Source of the DNA: Rhodococcoides kyotonense
GTDB lineage: Bacteria; Actinomycetota; Actinomycetes; Mycobacteriales; Mycobacteriaceae
Direction: 5' to 3'
Assembly (NCBI RefSeq): GCF_001645385.1
Contig: NZ_LVHI01000012.1
Span: forward strand, 796,169-860,168
Length of the DNA: 64,000 bases
A program made the translations under genes and the position numbers. Shown piece by piece: positions 16,082-27,800 of this stretch (position 1 is the stretch's first letter; every line of letters begins with the position of its first letter). The notes under the pieces are model-generated. The model had not been told where the DNA came from. It saw only the letters and a program-made list of their open reading frames with translations, and searched no databases.

Positions 16082-17947
16082 ATGAGCAGACGCAGTCTCG
16101 ACTCCTACGACGCGTACGGCGGGTGGACCGACGATTCCCGTCGGCGTAATCGGTTACGACGACGTCGTCATGCCGATGCTCGTCGCAACCGGCACCGCAC
16201 GCGTCGACGCGTCCTCCTCGGGTCGGGTGTCGTCGTCCTCGTGCTGTTCGCGCTGTGCGGCTGGCTCGGATACACCGCGTACAGCGCGTATTCGAATCTG
16301 ACTGCGGCCAAGGACCACGCGGGTGCTGCCAGGGCTGCCCTGCTGGCGGGCAACAGCGAGCGCGCGTCCGCGCAGTCTGCAGACGCGGTCCGCACGTCGA
16401 GCGACGCCGCGAGCGCGACGGGTTCGCCGATCTGGCGGGCCGCGTCGGCGATCCCGTTCGTCGGCAGCCCGTTGCGCACGGTCTCGGAGATCACCGAGGT
16501 GGTCGACGGGCTCGCGACCGATGTCCTCGCACCGGCGGTCGAGGTGGGAACCGCGCTCGATCCCAAGCGTCTTCGCACTCCCGACGGCCGTATCGACGTC
16601 CAGGCGTTGCGCGACGCGGCCCCCGCGCTCACCGAGGCCGCGTCGGCGGCGGATACGTTGAACGCACGCGCGGCCGAGATCGCCGAGCCGTCGTACCTCC
16701 GCCAGGTCGACGACGCGCGGAGTCAACTGCAGGATCAGGTGCACGAACTGTCGACGCTTCTGACCAACACCAGCATCGCGTCGCAGGTGTTGCCGTCGAT
16801 GATGGGCGCCGACGGGCCGCGTAGTTACTTCATGGCGTTTCAGACCAATGCGGAGTCGCGTGGAACCGGCGGGCTGATGGGCGGTTTCGGCATCGTGACG
16901 GCCGTCGACGGCCGTGTGCAGGTCGACGATCTCGCCCGGAACAGTGAGCTGAAGGAACGCTACGACCCCATCGACCTCGGTCCCGACTTCTACGCCGCGT
17001 ACGAGGAGCGCTACCAGGCGACCCAGAACTGGCAGAACAGCAACATCAGTCCGCACTTCCCGTACGCGGGGCAGATCTGGCAGTCGATGTGGCAGCAGGA
17101 GACCGGTGAGATCGTCGACGGCGCCCTTGCGACGGATCCGGTTGCGCTCAGCTACGTACTGGACGTCGTCGGGCCCGTGACGATGGCCGACGGCGAAGTC
17201 ATCGACGCCGACAACGTCGTTCGTATCACGCAGTCGGACGCCTACTTCCGCTTCCAGGACGACAATCGTGCCCGCAAGGACTACCTGCAGGAGATCGCGG
17301 CCAGGGTCGTGACGAAGATGCAGGGTGACATCGGCTCTCCCGCAGCACTGCTGGAAGCTTTGGGCCGCGCCACGAGCGAAGGTCACATCGCGGTATGGAG
17401 TGCGGACCCCGCGATTCAGAGCATCATCGGTCCCACGAAGATCGGGCACGAGATTCCCGATTCCCCGGCCCCGTACGCGGCCGTCGCGGTCACCAACGGT
17501 GCGGGCGGAAAACTCGACTACTACCTGCAGCGCGACGTCACGTACACGGGCGGATCGTGCGAGGGCCCGACGCGTCCCACCAAGGTCGTCGCCGAGATCA
17601 CCAACAACGCACCGGCTCAGGAATATCCGGTGTACGTCGCGGGGCGTCAGAACGAGTCCACTCGGTTCGGCGGCCCTCCTGGCACCAACCGCAGCGTCGT
17701 GCAGTTGTACGCGACGCAGGGCTCGACGCTCGAGAACGTCACGCTCAACGGCAATCCGGTGTTCTTGGTGACGGCGAGCGAGCGCGGGCACCCGTTCTTC
17801 TACACGCCGATCGTGACCGAGCCCGGACAGACCAACGTGCTCGAGTTCGACCTGATCGAGCCGACGGCGCCGGGTGAGGCGCAGGCACCGGTGCAACCGC
17901 AGGTGCAGCCGTCGACGTCGACGGTGGACGTGCCTACCTGCCGCTGA
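16082..17947 (+). CDS. DUF4012 envelope protein, paralogue 1
   Basis: 621 residues from ATG 16082. The Arg-rich cytoplasmic N-terminus (about 43 residues) precedes one TM segment (about 44-66); the rest is extracytoplasmic. DUF4012 motifs: QVLPSMMGADGPRSYFMAF, SRGTGGLMGGFG, FPYAGQIWQSMW and GALATDPVALSYVLDVVGPV. The C-terminus ends in a Pro/Gln-rich tail and a Cys pair (GGSCEGPTR and DVPTCR). Such proteins occur in actinobacterial exopolysaccharide loci; the activity is not known. A paralogue at 31739-33514 lies on the other side of the NRPS/BY-kinase block. The end overlaps the convergent MFS gene by 14 bp. Confidence 0.83.
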   Translation: MSRRSLDSYDAYGGWTDDSRRRNRLRRRRHADARRNRHRTRRRVLLGSGVVVLVLFALCGWLGYTAYSAYSNLTAAKDHAGAARAALLAGNSERASAQSADAVRTSSDAASATGSPIWRAASAIPFVGSPLRTVSEITEVVDGLATDVLAPAVEVGTALDPKRLRTPDGRIDVQALRDAAPALTEAASAADTLNARAAEIAEPSYLRQVDDARSQLQDQVHELSTLLTNTSIASQVLPSMMGADGPRSYFMAFQTNAESRGTGGLMGGFGIVTAVDGRVQVDDLARNSELKERYDPIDLGPDFYAAYEERYQATQNWQNSNISPHFPYAGQIWQSMWQQETGEIVDGALATDPVALSYVLDVVGPVTMADGEVIDADNVVRITQSDAYFRFQDDNRARKDYLQEIAARVVTKMQGDIGSPAALLEALGRATSEGHIAVWSADPAIQSIIGPTKIGHEIPDSPAPYAAVAVTNGAGGKLDYYLQRDVTYTGGSCEGPTRPTKVVAEITNNAPAQEYPVYVAGRQNESTRFGGPPGTNRSVVQLYATQGSTLENVTLNGNPVFLVTASERGHPFFYTPIVTEPGQTNVLEFDLIEPTAPGEAQAPVQPQVQPSTSTVDVPTCR

Positions 17948-19298
17948 CGGCCTCGCGGTCGTCGACCAGGGTGTCGAGTTCGCGGCCCTTCGTTTCCGGG
18001 GCCGCGAACGCCATCCACAGGACCGCGACGAGGACGAGCCCGCCGACGATCGCGAACGTCATGGGCAGGCCGAGAACCGGCCACAGGACCGACCCGAACA
18101 GCAGCGGAGCGAATCCCGTCGCGGCACGGCTGACCGACGACGCGTAGCCGAAACCGGAGGCGCGCAACGTCGTCGGATAGAGCTCGGAGACATAGCAGTA
18201 GAGCACCGGGATCGCGATCTGCACGACGAAACCGAAGACCGCGAGCCACACCAGTGCACCGGATCCGGCGTCGAGCATCATCGCGAAGACCACGAGCGCA
18301 GCGCCCGCCACCGGCCCCGAGATACCGATGACCCACTTACGCCCGACCACCTCGACGAGGTACGCGGACACGATCACGCCGACGATGCCGACCCCGGTCA
18401 TCAGTGTCGTGCCTGCGAATGCGGCGAAGTCGTCGTAGCCCTGTCTGCGCAGAATCGACGGCATCCAGCTCAGTGCGGCGTAGTACAGCAACATGATCGA
18501 CACGAAGAGCAGCCACGCGGCGGACGTGATCCGCGAGCTGTAACTCCACACTGCCTGCAGTCCTGCGAGCGCGGACCGCTTCGGCGCGGTCTCGGCGACG
18601 ATCTCGTACGGCTGGGGCACGGCTCCGGTGCGCACGACCATGTCGTCGATCACCGCCCGCGCCTCCGCTTCTCGGCCGACCTTGGCGAGATAGATCGGCG
18701 ACTCCGGGATTCCGCGGCGAACCCAGAACAGAAGCAGCGCAGGCAGAACCATGAAAAGCAGCATGACGCGCCAGCGGGTGTCGCCGTCGATCGGCACGAG
18801 CATCGTGGCGACGACGCCACACACGGTCGCGCCGATCGGCCACCATCCGTCCATGGCGGACAGCACTTTTCCGCGTATCCGACGCGGCGAGAACTCGCTG
18901 ACGAGGGCGTAGTCGACGGGAATGCAGCCGCCGAGGCCGAATCCGGCACAGAATCGGAGCAACACGAAGATCTCGAAGTTCGGCGAGAACGCACCGAGCA
19001 CCGAGAAGAGCGCGAAGATCAGCAGGGTCAGCGAGAACGCGCGTTTGCGTCCGACGCGGTCGGCGATCGTGCCCCACACGACGGCGCCGACGGCCATGCC
19101 GATCAGGTTGCCCGTGGCAACGAGTCCGCGTTCGGCCTGCGAGAGATCCCAATACGTTCCGAGCAGAGGCGTCAGAAACCCGTTGAGTGCGACGTCCCAG
19201 GCATCGAACATGTAGCCGAGTCCGCCGATGACGAAGATTCGTCCCTGCACTGCCCACTTCCAGGGGAGCTCCTGCACCACCTGTTCACCGGTCTTCAC
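17934..19298 (-). CDS. MFS transporter, sugar/organic-acid porter type
   Basis: 454 residues, about 12 hydrophobic segments, GTG start at 19298. The TM2-TM3 loop has ADRVGRKR (about residues 79-86), the central loop RRGIPESPIYLAKVGR, and the second half repeats EVVGRKWV; ELYPTTLRASGFGY and the ending PETKGRELD are typical of the sugar porter/SV2-like branch. It should be a proton-coupled permease of the inner membrane. Substrate is unknown. It diverges from the lipoprotein gene across only 42 bp. Confidence 0.86.
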   Translation of the reverse strand: MKTGEQVVQELPWKWAVQGRIFVIGGLGYMFDAWDVALNGFLTPLLGTYWDLSQAERGLVATGNLIGMAVGAVVWGTIADRVGRKRAFSLTLLIFALFSVLGAFSPNFEIFVLLRFCAGFGLGGCIPVDYALVSEFSPRRIRGKVLSAMDGWWPIGATVCGVVATMLVPIDGDTRWRVMLLFMVLPALLLFWVRRGIPESPIYLAKVGREAEARAVIDDMVVRTGAVPQPYEIVAETAPKRSALAGLQAVWSYSSRITSAAWLLFVSIMLLYYAALSWMPSILRRQGYDDFAAFAGTTLMTGVGIVGVIVSAYLVEVVGRKWVIGISGPVAGAALVVFAMMLDAGSGALVWLAVFGFVVQIAIPVLYCYVSELYPTTLRASGFGYASSVSRAATGFAPLLFGSVLWPVLGLPMTFAIVGGLVLVAVLWMAFAAPETKGRELDTLVDDREAVSGR

Positions 19299-19340
19299 CG
19301 CCGTATCTTCTCATCGCACGGCTCGGTATACAGTCGTGCC

Positions 19341-19931
19341 ATGCGAACGGCGGCAGCGCTCGTGGCTGCAGCGCTGCTCGTGGCGGGGTGCAGCGGCGAC
19401 CAGAACACGAGTACCGAGGCAAAGACCGAACCCTCGACGACGCATCAGGTCTACTACGCATCCGGATCGATGACGGTCGGATATCCGACGCCCGCTCCCC
19501 CGCCGACGGGTTCGCCGTCGGTCGTTCCGGGCTTCGTGGATCAGCCGCCCGACAGCACGTTCACCATCGCCGACGTCCGAATCGCCGACGGCGCGGCCGT
19601 GTTCACGTTCGACGGCGACGGCGTCCTCAACTACGTGGCGCGCTACGTCGACGAGGCAGCCGTCTACGGCAGTGACCAGACGGTGGACGTGCCGGGGCGG
19701 TCGATTCTGCAGCTCGACCTGATCACCGATCCGTCCGCGGACACCACGCAGATGGTCCGGTCGACGGTGACGGCTCCCGAGGCCGAGGGGCCGGTCTTCG
19801 TGCACACGGCCCAGGCGTCGGAAGGCGTGTTCCAGGCGTTCATCGGGACGTCCGTCGACAGATCCGACATCGTCGTCGTGCCGCAGCAGAATCCGCCGAC
19901 GCTGACGGTGTCGGTCACCGGAGCGGCTTGA
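19341..19931 (+). CDS. Lipoprotein, unknown function
   Basis: 196 residues from ATG 19341; a much longer open frame upstream runs antisense through the MFS gene and is rejected. The signal peptide ends in the lipobox LVAGC with lipidated Cys17. After a Thr/Pro-rich linker comes a beta-rich domain of about 120 residues (FTIADVRIADGAAVFTFDGD, GRSILQLDLITD) without a recognised family; it could be an AMIN- or immunoglobulin-like fold. Located on the outer face of the cytoplasmic membrane. Its 3' end overlaps the next minus-strand gene by 17 bp. Confidence 0.78.
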   Translation: MRTAAALVAAALLVAGCSGDQNTSTEAKTEPSTTHQVYYASGSMTVGYPTPAPPPTGSPSVVPGFVDQPPDSTFTIADVRIADGAAVFTFDGDGVLNYVARYVDEAAVYGSDQTVDVPGRSILQLDLITDPSADTTQMVRSTVTAPEAEGPVFVHTAQASEGVFQAFIGTSVDRSDIVVVPQQNPPTLTVSVTGAA

Positions 19932-20247
19932 GCACTCGGCTCGGCACCCAGTGCGTCACGGTCTCGCTGCGATCCTTCGACATCAACTGATAGGTGACGC
20001 GGCCGATCCAGTCGCCGTCGACCGTCATCGACCACTCCGTCAGATCAGCCGGTACGACGGTGCGGACCTCGAACCCGTCCGCGGTGTAGCGGCCGGTGTG
20101 GTGCGGTGGCTGCGGGTAGAGCACCGCGAGATCCACCAGCACCTTGACCGGTGGGGTGAGCACCTTGAACGGCTGCCGCCGCGGGTGCGCACCACCATCC
20201 CATCCGTCCACCGATCGATCATATGTTCGAAAGCATGATCGACTCAA
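19915..20247 (-). CDS. Conserved-looking small protein, unknown function
   Basis: 110 residues if started at 20247; GTG 20211 (VDGWDGGAHPRRQPF) is an equally likely start and gives 98 residues. The protein has no hydrophobic segment and reads as a beta-rich soluble domain (GFEVRTVVPADL, WSMTVDGDWIGRVTYQLM). No family or catalytic motif recognised. It lies 18 bp downstream of the BY-kinase stop on the same strand, so it may be the last gene of the NRPS/BY-kinase transcript. Confidence 0.6.
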   Translation of the reverse strand: MSRSCFRTYDRSVDGWDGGAHPRRQPFKVLTPPVKVLVDLAVLYPQPPHHTGRYTADGFEVRTVVPADLTEWSMTVDGDWIGRVTYQLMSKDRSETVTHWVPSRVLKPLR

Positions 20248-20265
20248 ACGAGACGACCGGTGAAG

Positions 20266-21747
20266 TTACTTGTAGCGCGACGCCTCGCTGACGCCGTTGC
20301 GAGCCGGGCCGCCGTCGTAGGGCTGGGCAGCGGGCTGGGCAGTCGAGTGGACGCTGGGCTGCGCCGGGCTCAACACCTGCTTCGGCACCGACTTGTCCGT
20401 CTCGTAGTAGTACGCGTAGCCGTCTCCGCCACGACGGCCGGAGGTGGGCGTCATCGTGAAGACCGCGCCGAGGATGTGCGCACCGATGGTGGTCAGATTG
20501 CCTGTCGCGCGCTCGAGTTCGGCTTCGGACGTGTGGCCGTGGCGTGCGATGACGAGCGCGCCGTCGCTGTGTGTCGTCAGTAGCGCGGAGTCCGTCACCG
20601 GCAGCAGCGGTGCGCCGTCGACGATGACGTAGTCGAACCGGCCACGCAGGTCCTCGATGACGCGGCGCGACGCCTCGGAGCCGAGCAGCTCGCTCGGGTT
20701 CGGCGGCAACGGCCCCGACGCCAACACGTCGAGTCCGACGAACTTGCTGGGCTGCAGGACGTCGTCGAGACCCGCCTGTCCCGCGAGGACCGTCGACAGT
20801 CCGACGGACCCGATGAGACCCAGGTACTTCGACACGCGCGGCCGACGCAGGTCGCCTTCGACGAGGACGACGTGATGGCCGGCTTCGGCGAGCGCGAGCG
20901 ACAGGTTGATCGCCACCGTCGTCTTGCCCTCCGACGGGACGGCACTGGTGACGACGATGACGCGCGGCGGATTGTCGACCTCGAGGAACTGCAGGTTGGT
21001 GCGCAGCTCGCGGAACGCCTCGGCGCTCGACGAATGTCCGGCACCGAACGACACGATCGACGAATCCTTGAGGCTCTTGTCGAACGGGATGTTGCCGACG
21101 AGCGCCGAATTCGCGGACTTCTCCAGCGTCTTGCGGTCCTTGATGGTGTTGTCGAGACGGTCGCGCAGGACGGCGAGTGCGATACCGAGAAGCAGACCGA
21201 CGGCAGCACCGAGCGCGAGGTTGCGCTTCGTCTTCGGGCTGACGGGCGTCGACGGTGTCTGCGCCTGTTCGACGAGGCGGACGCCTGCCGTCGGAGAGCC
21301 GCCGTCCTCCGGGGTTTCGAGTTCACGGACGAGCGTGGTGAGCTGGGTCGCCATCGAGTTCGCGACGTCGCGGACCGTCGCCGCGTCCGTTCCGGTGTGG
21401 CAGATGTCGAGCAGGACGGTGTCGGGCGTCGACTTGGCCGTGGTGTCGCGCGCGACCTCGGCCGGGGTAGCCGTCAATCCCAGTTCGTCGATGACGCGTG
21501 CGGCCAGGGTTTCCCCCGTCACGAGTTCGGAGTACGACGCGACGCGCTGCTGCGAGAACAGGTTGCCCTGGTACGTCTCGCTGACCGACGAGCCGCCGGA
21601 CGTCGACACGAACACCCGGCTGCATGCCTGGTACGTCGGTGTGGTGAGAAGCGAGACGGCGAGCGAGCCCAGAATCGCGACGGCGACAGTGACGACGATG
21701 ATCATCCATCTGGTCTTCAATATCTTGAGATAGTCCTGGATTTCCAC
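20266..21747 (-). CDS. Bacterial tyrosine kinase / polysaccharide co-polymerase (Wzc-like)
   Basis: 493 residues from GTG 21747 with AGGAG 7 nt upstream. The N-terminal Wzz domain has TM1 (about 13-35), an outside loop and TM2 (about 176-195). The cytoplasmic BY-kinase has Walker A SAVPSEGKTT (268-277), Walker A' VLVEGDLRRP (294-303) and Walker B YVIVDG (373-378). The C-terminus has a tyrosine cluster YAYYY (444-448) for autophosphorylation and a Pro/Gln tail. It controls chain length and export of a Wzx/Wzy polysaccharide. The phosphatase at 8385-8888 is the likely opposing enzyme. It follows the NRPS by 65 bp on the same strand. Confidence 0.92.
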   Translation of the reverse strand: MEIQDYLKILKTRWMIIVVTVAVAILGSLAVSLLTTPTYQACSRVFVSTSGGSSVSETYQGNLFSQQRVASYSELVTGETLAARVIDELGLTATPAEVARDTTAKSTPDTVLLDICHTGTDAATVRDVANSMATQLTTLVRELETPEDGGSPTAGVRLVEQAQTPSTPVSPKTKRNLALGAAVGLLLGIALAVLRDRLDNTIKDRKTLEKSANSALVGNIPFDKSLKDSSIVSFGAGHSSSAEAFRELRTNLQFLEVDNPPRVIVVTSAVPSEGKTTVAINLSLALAEAGHHVVLVEGDLRRPRVSKYLGLIGSVGLSTVLAGQAGLDDVLQPSKFVGLDVLASGPLPPNPSELLGSEASRRVIEDLRGRFDYVIVDGAPLLPVTDSALLTTHSDGALVIARHGHTSEAELERATGNLTTIGAHILGAVFTMTPTSGRRGGDGYAYYYETDKSVPKQVLSPAQPSVHSTAQPAAQPYDGGPARNGVSEASRYK

Positions 21748-21812
21748 GTCGTGCTCCTAAACTCGAAAAATTCGTGTCGATAATTTCATAGCGTCGTACG
21801 GACTGCCTTTCC

Positions 21813-24800
21813 TCATGAATGCACGTCGCCTCCGACACCCGGCCCTTCGGCCGCCTGCGAAATCGACACCGCGCGCAGTTCTTCCCCGATCACACTCGCC
21901 CCCACCGGCCCCAACATCTCGTCGTGTTCGACGTCCAGACCGCGCACCCGAACCGGCCTGTCCACGAACGGGTGCCACTGGGATGCACCGTCGGAGTTCC
22001 GCGCCGAGAGGTAAATAGTATCGCCCGAGAACTTCTCGGGCGCATTCGCAGCGACCAGCGCGGGTGCAGCGACGACCGGTTCGTACATGCGGCGCAGATG
22101 TTCGCTGGTAACGGTGGCGGCGCCGGGATACGTCGCCGCCAAATTCCTCGAAATTGCTTCGAACGAATGACCCTCCGCCCCGAGATGACGACCGAGGTCC
22201 TGGGCCGTGAACTGCTCGGCGTTCTCGGGTTCGGTCAGATGCGCATCGACGAGAACAAGCGTCACCTCCCCTCCCCCTTTCTGGAGTCTCGTTCCAACGG
22301 CGTGCGCGATGACGCCGCCGAGGGACCAACCGAGCACGACGTACGGCCCGTGCGGACACACCGCGCGGATCTCGTCGGCGTAGCGATCCGCGTACTCGTC
22401 GATGGACGTCGGGGCGATCTCGTCTCCTGCCATGCCTGGTCGTTGCAGCCCGTAGATCGGCGCGTCGACGTGGGCGGCCAACGCTGCGTAACTCCACGCG
22501 ATCCCGACGGCAGGGTGAATGCAGAACACCGGGATTCCGTCACGGCCGGGCGTCAGCGGGAGGAGCACGTCGAACATGTTCTGGGCCTGCATGTTCGACG
22601 ACCGTTCGAGCCTGTCGGCCATCGCCGACACGGTGCGGTCGACGAACATCCATGCCACCGGGACTTCGCGGCCGAGAAGCCCGGAAAGCGCATCGGAAAC
22701 CTGCACGGCCCCAAGGGAATGCCCGCCCAGATCGAAGAAATCGGCGTCGACGTCGACATTGTCGGGATGTATCCCGAGTACGTCGGCGAAAGCGGTGCAC
22801 ACGATTGTTTCCAATTCGGTGGAGGGTGTGCGAGTGGACGACGACGCGAGCACCGGGGCAGGCAGCCGACTGACGTCGATCTTGCCCGCAAGTGTCGTCG
22901 GTAGCGCGTCGACCGTCGTCACCGTGCTCGGAACCAGGTACGGCGGCAGCGTCCTTGTCAGAAACGTACGCAGACCGGCGTGCGTACCGTCCCCGGTGAC
23001 GTACGCGTCGAGAACCGTGCCGGTGTCGCTTTGTCGACCTGTCACGAACGCCTGGTCGACGGCCGGATGCTGCAGCAGTGCGGCTTCCACCTCCGCGGGT
23101 TCGACGCGGTGCCCGCGAATCTTCACCTGGGTGTCCGCGCGGCCGAGGAATTCGAGGTACGGCCCGCCCGAACCGGCACGCCAGCGCACCACATCGCCCG
23201 TGCGGTACATGCGTGCTCCCGGCTTGCCCAGAAGGTCTGGTACGAACCGTGACGCCGTCAGCCCTGGCCGCGCGACATAGCCGTCGGCCAGCGCAGGTCC
23301 CGCCAGATACAGCTCGCCCACGACGCCCGTCGGGACCTGCCGCAGAACCGGGTCGAGAACCAACGCGTCGAAACCCCGCGTCGGCCAGCCGATTCCCGAG
23401 TCGACGCCGGCAGCGAGATCGTCGCTGCACGTACCCATGATCGTGGCCTCGGTGGGACCGTACGCGTCGAACACCGATCGGCCGGACGCCCAACGTCGGA
23501 TCAGTTCGGAGCCGGCGACGTCCCCGGCCATGATCACGGTCGTGACGGTCGGCGCTGCAGCCGGATCCGTGGCGGCAAGGACAGCGGGCGTGAGGCAGAC
23601 ATGTGTCACGCCGGCCGTGGTCATGAAGTCCGCGAGTTCGCGTCCTGCACGCACGGCAGGCGCGACGAACAGGGACGCACCCGAACCTGCCGCGAGCAGC
23701 ATCTCGAACACCGACGCGTCGAAGCCCGGGGACGCGAACTGCAGCACCGCCGACCGATCATCGACGCCGAACGTCTCGCGTTGTGACGCCACCAGATTCG
23801 CGATTCCACGTCCGGCCACGCGCACACCTTTGGGCGTCCCCGTCGACCCGGAGGTGTAGATGACGTAGGCCGGGTCGTCCGGCGTGGGCCGTACCGCAGC
23901 CGACGGCGAGGACGTCGAATCCGGAGGCAGCCAGTGGGTTCCGTCGCAGATCGGCTCGTTCGACACACCCACGACCGGCGCGGCTTCGCTCACGATGTCG
24001 GCGATGCGGGACGTCGGATGCGCCGGATCCACCGGAAGGAATGCAGCGCCGGTCCTGGCGACGGCCCACACCGCGACGACGTGATCGATCGATCGTGGCA
24101 GTGCCAGTACGACGACCGTTCCCGGGCCAGCTCCGCGCTGCAGCAACGCGTAGCTCAATCCCGTTGCACGCGCGTCGAGTTCGCGATAGGTGAGGTGATC
24201 CGACCCGTCGACCACGGCGGTCGCGTCGGGCCACCGGCTGACGGCGTGGTCGAAGACGTCTGTGAGCGTGCAGAATTCGGAGACGCCGACCGTGTGTGCA
24301 GGAAGCTGACCGTACGTACCGAGGACGTCGATGCGCCTCAGCTCGGTCGTGGGCTCGCGCACGACGGCCCGTAGCAACGCCGTCAGGCGCGACGCGACCA
24401 TGCGCACCGTGTCCACGTCGAACCGCCCAGGCGAGAACGCAATACTGCCGGTCATGGACGCGTCGTCGAGCACGATCTCGAGATCGAACTGGGTGTCGCC
24501 GGTGGGGAGCGGGCGAACGACGAGGTCGTCGACGACCGGCTGCGACGAGACCGACAGCAGGACTTGGAAGAACGGGTGGCTCTCGCCCCGACGCGGCGGC
24601 GCCAGATGCTCCACGACGTCGTCGAACGGCACGTCGGCGTGCGCGAATGCATCGAGGTCGCGACCGCGCACATCCGCGACGAACTGCTCGAACGTGAGCG
24701 CGCGATCGATCGGAGTCCGGAGAACGACTGTGCCGACGAACATTCCGACGAGATCGTCGAGCAACGGACTGGTGCGACCCGACACCGGGGTTCCGACGGC

Positions 24801-27800
24801 GACGTCGTCCGTGGACGCGAGATCGGCGAGCAGCAGGGCGACGGCTGCATGGACGACGACGAAGGTCGTCGCGCCGAGGCGACGTGCCAACGCCCGCAGT
24901 TCGACGGCGGTGGCGTCGTCGATCGTGAAGTCGGCCGGCGTCGCCGGGCCTTCTGCCGTGGGAGCGCCGCTCGGAAGTTCGAGGTAGTCGGGGAGTCCTT
25001 GCAACGCCTGCTCCCAGAATGCGAGCTGTGTCGGCGCGACGATGTCGAGGATTTCACGGTGCCAACGACGGTAGTCCGCGTAATCGACTGCGACGTAGGG
25101 TAACTCGGGCGATCGACCGTCGAACCGGGCGTCGAGCGCGACGCGCACGTCCCGCACCAGTGGTGCCACGGATGCACCGTCGACCGCGATGTGATGAGCG
25201 ACGACGACGAGGTCGACGTGCTCGCGTCCCGAGTCCACGAGTGCGACTCGAACCGGTGCGTCGACGGTGAGGTCGAATCCGGCATTCGCGATCCGATCGA
25301 TGTCGTCGACCCGCAGTGCGAGATCGGGAACCACGTCGTCCGCGGCGCGCACCGACACGACAGGCCCCGGCGCATACACCGTCCGTAGCGGCTCGTGTCG
25401 GTCGAGCACGTCCACGATCGCTCGACGCAGGGCACGGGTGTCGACGTCGCGCGGCAGCGCTAGCGCGAACGCCAGGTTGTACGCGCTGGATGCACGGTCG
25501 AGTCTGTTGTGCAACCAGATTCGCCGTTCGGCGGCCGACAGATCGGTGCTGCCGTCCGGGCTGTGCCGCAACACCGGCAGCGCCACGCGACGGCCCGACG
25601 ACGTATCGAGCACAGCGGCAAGCGTTCTCGCCGTCGGCGCGTCGAACAACGTACGGAGCGAGACCTCGACCGCGAAGGTGGATCCGATGCGTCCTACTGC
25701 CCGCAGCGCCGTCAACGAATCACCGCCGTGCGCGAAGAAGTCCGCGTCGACGGTCAGGTCGTCGACACCCAGCACGTCGGACAGAATTCCCAGCACGATG
25801 CTCTCGCGCAGGGTGCGCGGCGACCCTTGTTGTGTAGCAACGACATCCGGGGCCATCAGCGCGGCTCGGTCGACCTTGCCGTTCGCGGTAACGGGGATGT
25901 CGTCGACGAACTCGATCATGGCAGGAACCATCGACGCAGGCAGCCTGCTCGACGCCCACGCTCGCGCATCGACCGCCGCGTCGCCGACGACCCATGCGAC
26001 CAGCCGTTCGTCTCGCACATCGGCGACCGCACGCGTCAGCGACGGATGAGACGTGAGGGCGGCTTCGACGTCGCCCAATTCGACGCGGACGCCACGCAGC
26101 TGCACCTGCGCATCGGCTCGCCCGACGAAGTCGAGGGCACCATCGGGCCGTCGACGGACCAGGTCGCCGGTGCGATACAGCCGTCGTCCACCGGCACCGG
26201 CGACGAACGACGCGGCAGTCGCCGCCGCGTCGCCGTAGCCCCTCGCCACGCCGTCACCACCGAGGTAGAGCTCGCCGATCGCGCCGAGCGGAACCGGATG
26301 CAACCGGCCGTCGAGCACGAGCGCGTCCACCGAGTCGAGGGGTGCACCGATGGTGGCCGTCGTCGTGAGCGGTTCGGTCAACGTTGCGACGACGGTCGAC
26401 TCCGTGGGCCCGTAGGCATTCAACATCGTTCGTCCGGTCGACCATTGCCCAACCACATTGTCCGGCAGCACGTCCCCGCCGACCGCGACGGTGGTGACGG
26501 TGTCGACGGGCGGCACCGTGGCCAGCAGAGCGGGAGTCGACAGAAAGTGTGTGACGCCGTGTGCGCGCAGGTACTCCGCGGTCTCGACGCCCCCGGCGAG
26601 CGTCGGCGGTGCGACCACCAACGTCGCGCCCGAACCGAATGCCAACAGAATTTCCAGCACAGCAGCGTCGAAGTTGAGTGAATACCCCTGCAACACTCGT
26701 GATTTCGACGTGACGCGGTATCGCGGAACCGCCTGGCGCGCAAGCGCATGCACCGCCCGGTGGGTGACGGTCACCCGCTTCGGCGTGCCGGTCGACCCGG
26801 AGGTGTGTACGACGTAGGCGGCATTGTCCGGTCTCAGCGGCCCCCGCCTGTCGGCATCTGTGACCGCCGCGTCCCGGCATGCACCCGCATCCGCCTCGGA
26901 CACCCACGTGACGTCGGATTCGGATCCACCGATTCCCAGCGACGTCCCGCGGAGCATCTGAGCGCGCCGCGCCGCCGGGTACTGCGGATCGACCGGCATG
27001 AACGCCGCACCGGACTTCACGACGGCCCACATCGCGACGATGTAGTCGGCGGAACGTTCGAGGGAGATCGCGACCGTGGTTTCCGGACCGGCGCCGTGAC
27101 CGATCAGACTGCGCGCCAGTCGATTCGATCGCCGTTCCACCTCGTCGGCTGTCACGGCCACGGTGCCGTCGAGGTCGACCGATCGGAAGACGTCGAGCAG
27201 CGTGCCCTCCCCCGCACGTGCATGGCTCGGGGCTGTATCCCCGACGACCCATTCGATGTCGCCGACCACGACGGTCGGGTCCGCGGCCACGGTCCCGAGA
27301 GTGCGTTGGAACGCCGCGACGAACGCGTCGACGGTCTCACGTCGATACATGTCCGACGCGTACTCGAGCCACCCGTCGATGCTGTTCTCGGATTCGGTCA
27401 GCACGAGTCCCAGATCGAACTCGGACACGTTCTTGGATCCGGTGACGACGTCGGACGGCAGATCGACCTGGTTCTCGTACGACAGCATGATCCTCGGCGC
27501 AGCGTGCCGAATGTCCGACAGCGCAGCGAGATCCGACCGTCCGACCTGATCGAGCAGTTCGACGAAGGTCGCCTCCCGGTCGACCTGCACCACGAGTGGG
27601 ACCGTCAGGGCGAACATGCCGACCATGTCGACGGTGTCCGGGTGCGTGCGCCCCGACGTAGGTGTGCCGATCACCGTTCGGCCCAGTCCGCTGAATCTGG
27701 CCAGGGTCATCGCGAGAATGCTGTGCACGACCATGAACGGTGTGACACGCGCGTTCTGCGCGAGCCTCCGCACGTCGTTCACGGCAATGTCGACGGGCCG

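Noticed and set aside
17874-19340. Long open frame joined upstream of the lipoprotein
   Set aside because: It runs antisense to the MFS transporter and is Arg/His/Asp-rich as expected for a shadow frame; the lipoprotein signal peptide begins at 19341.
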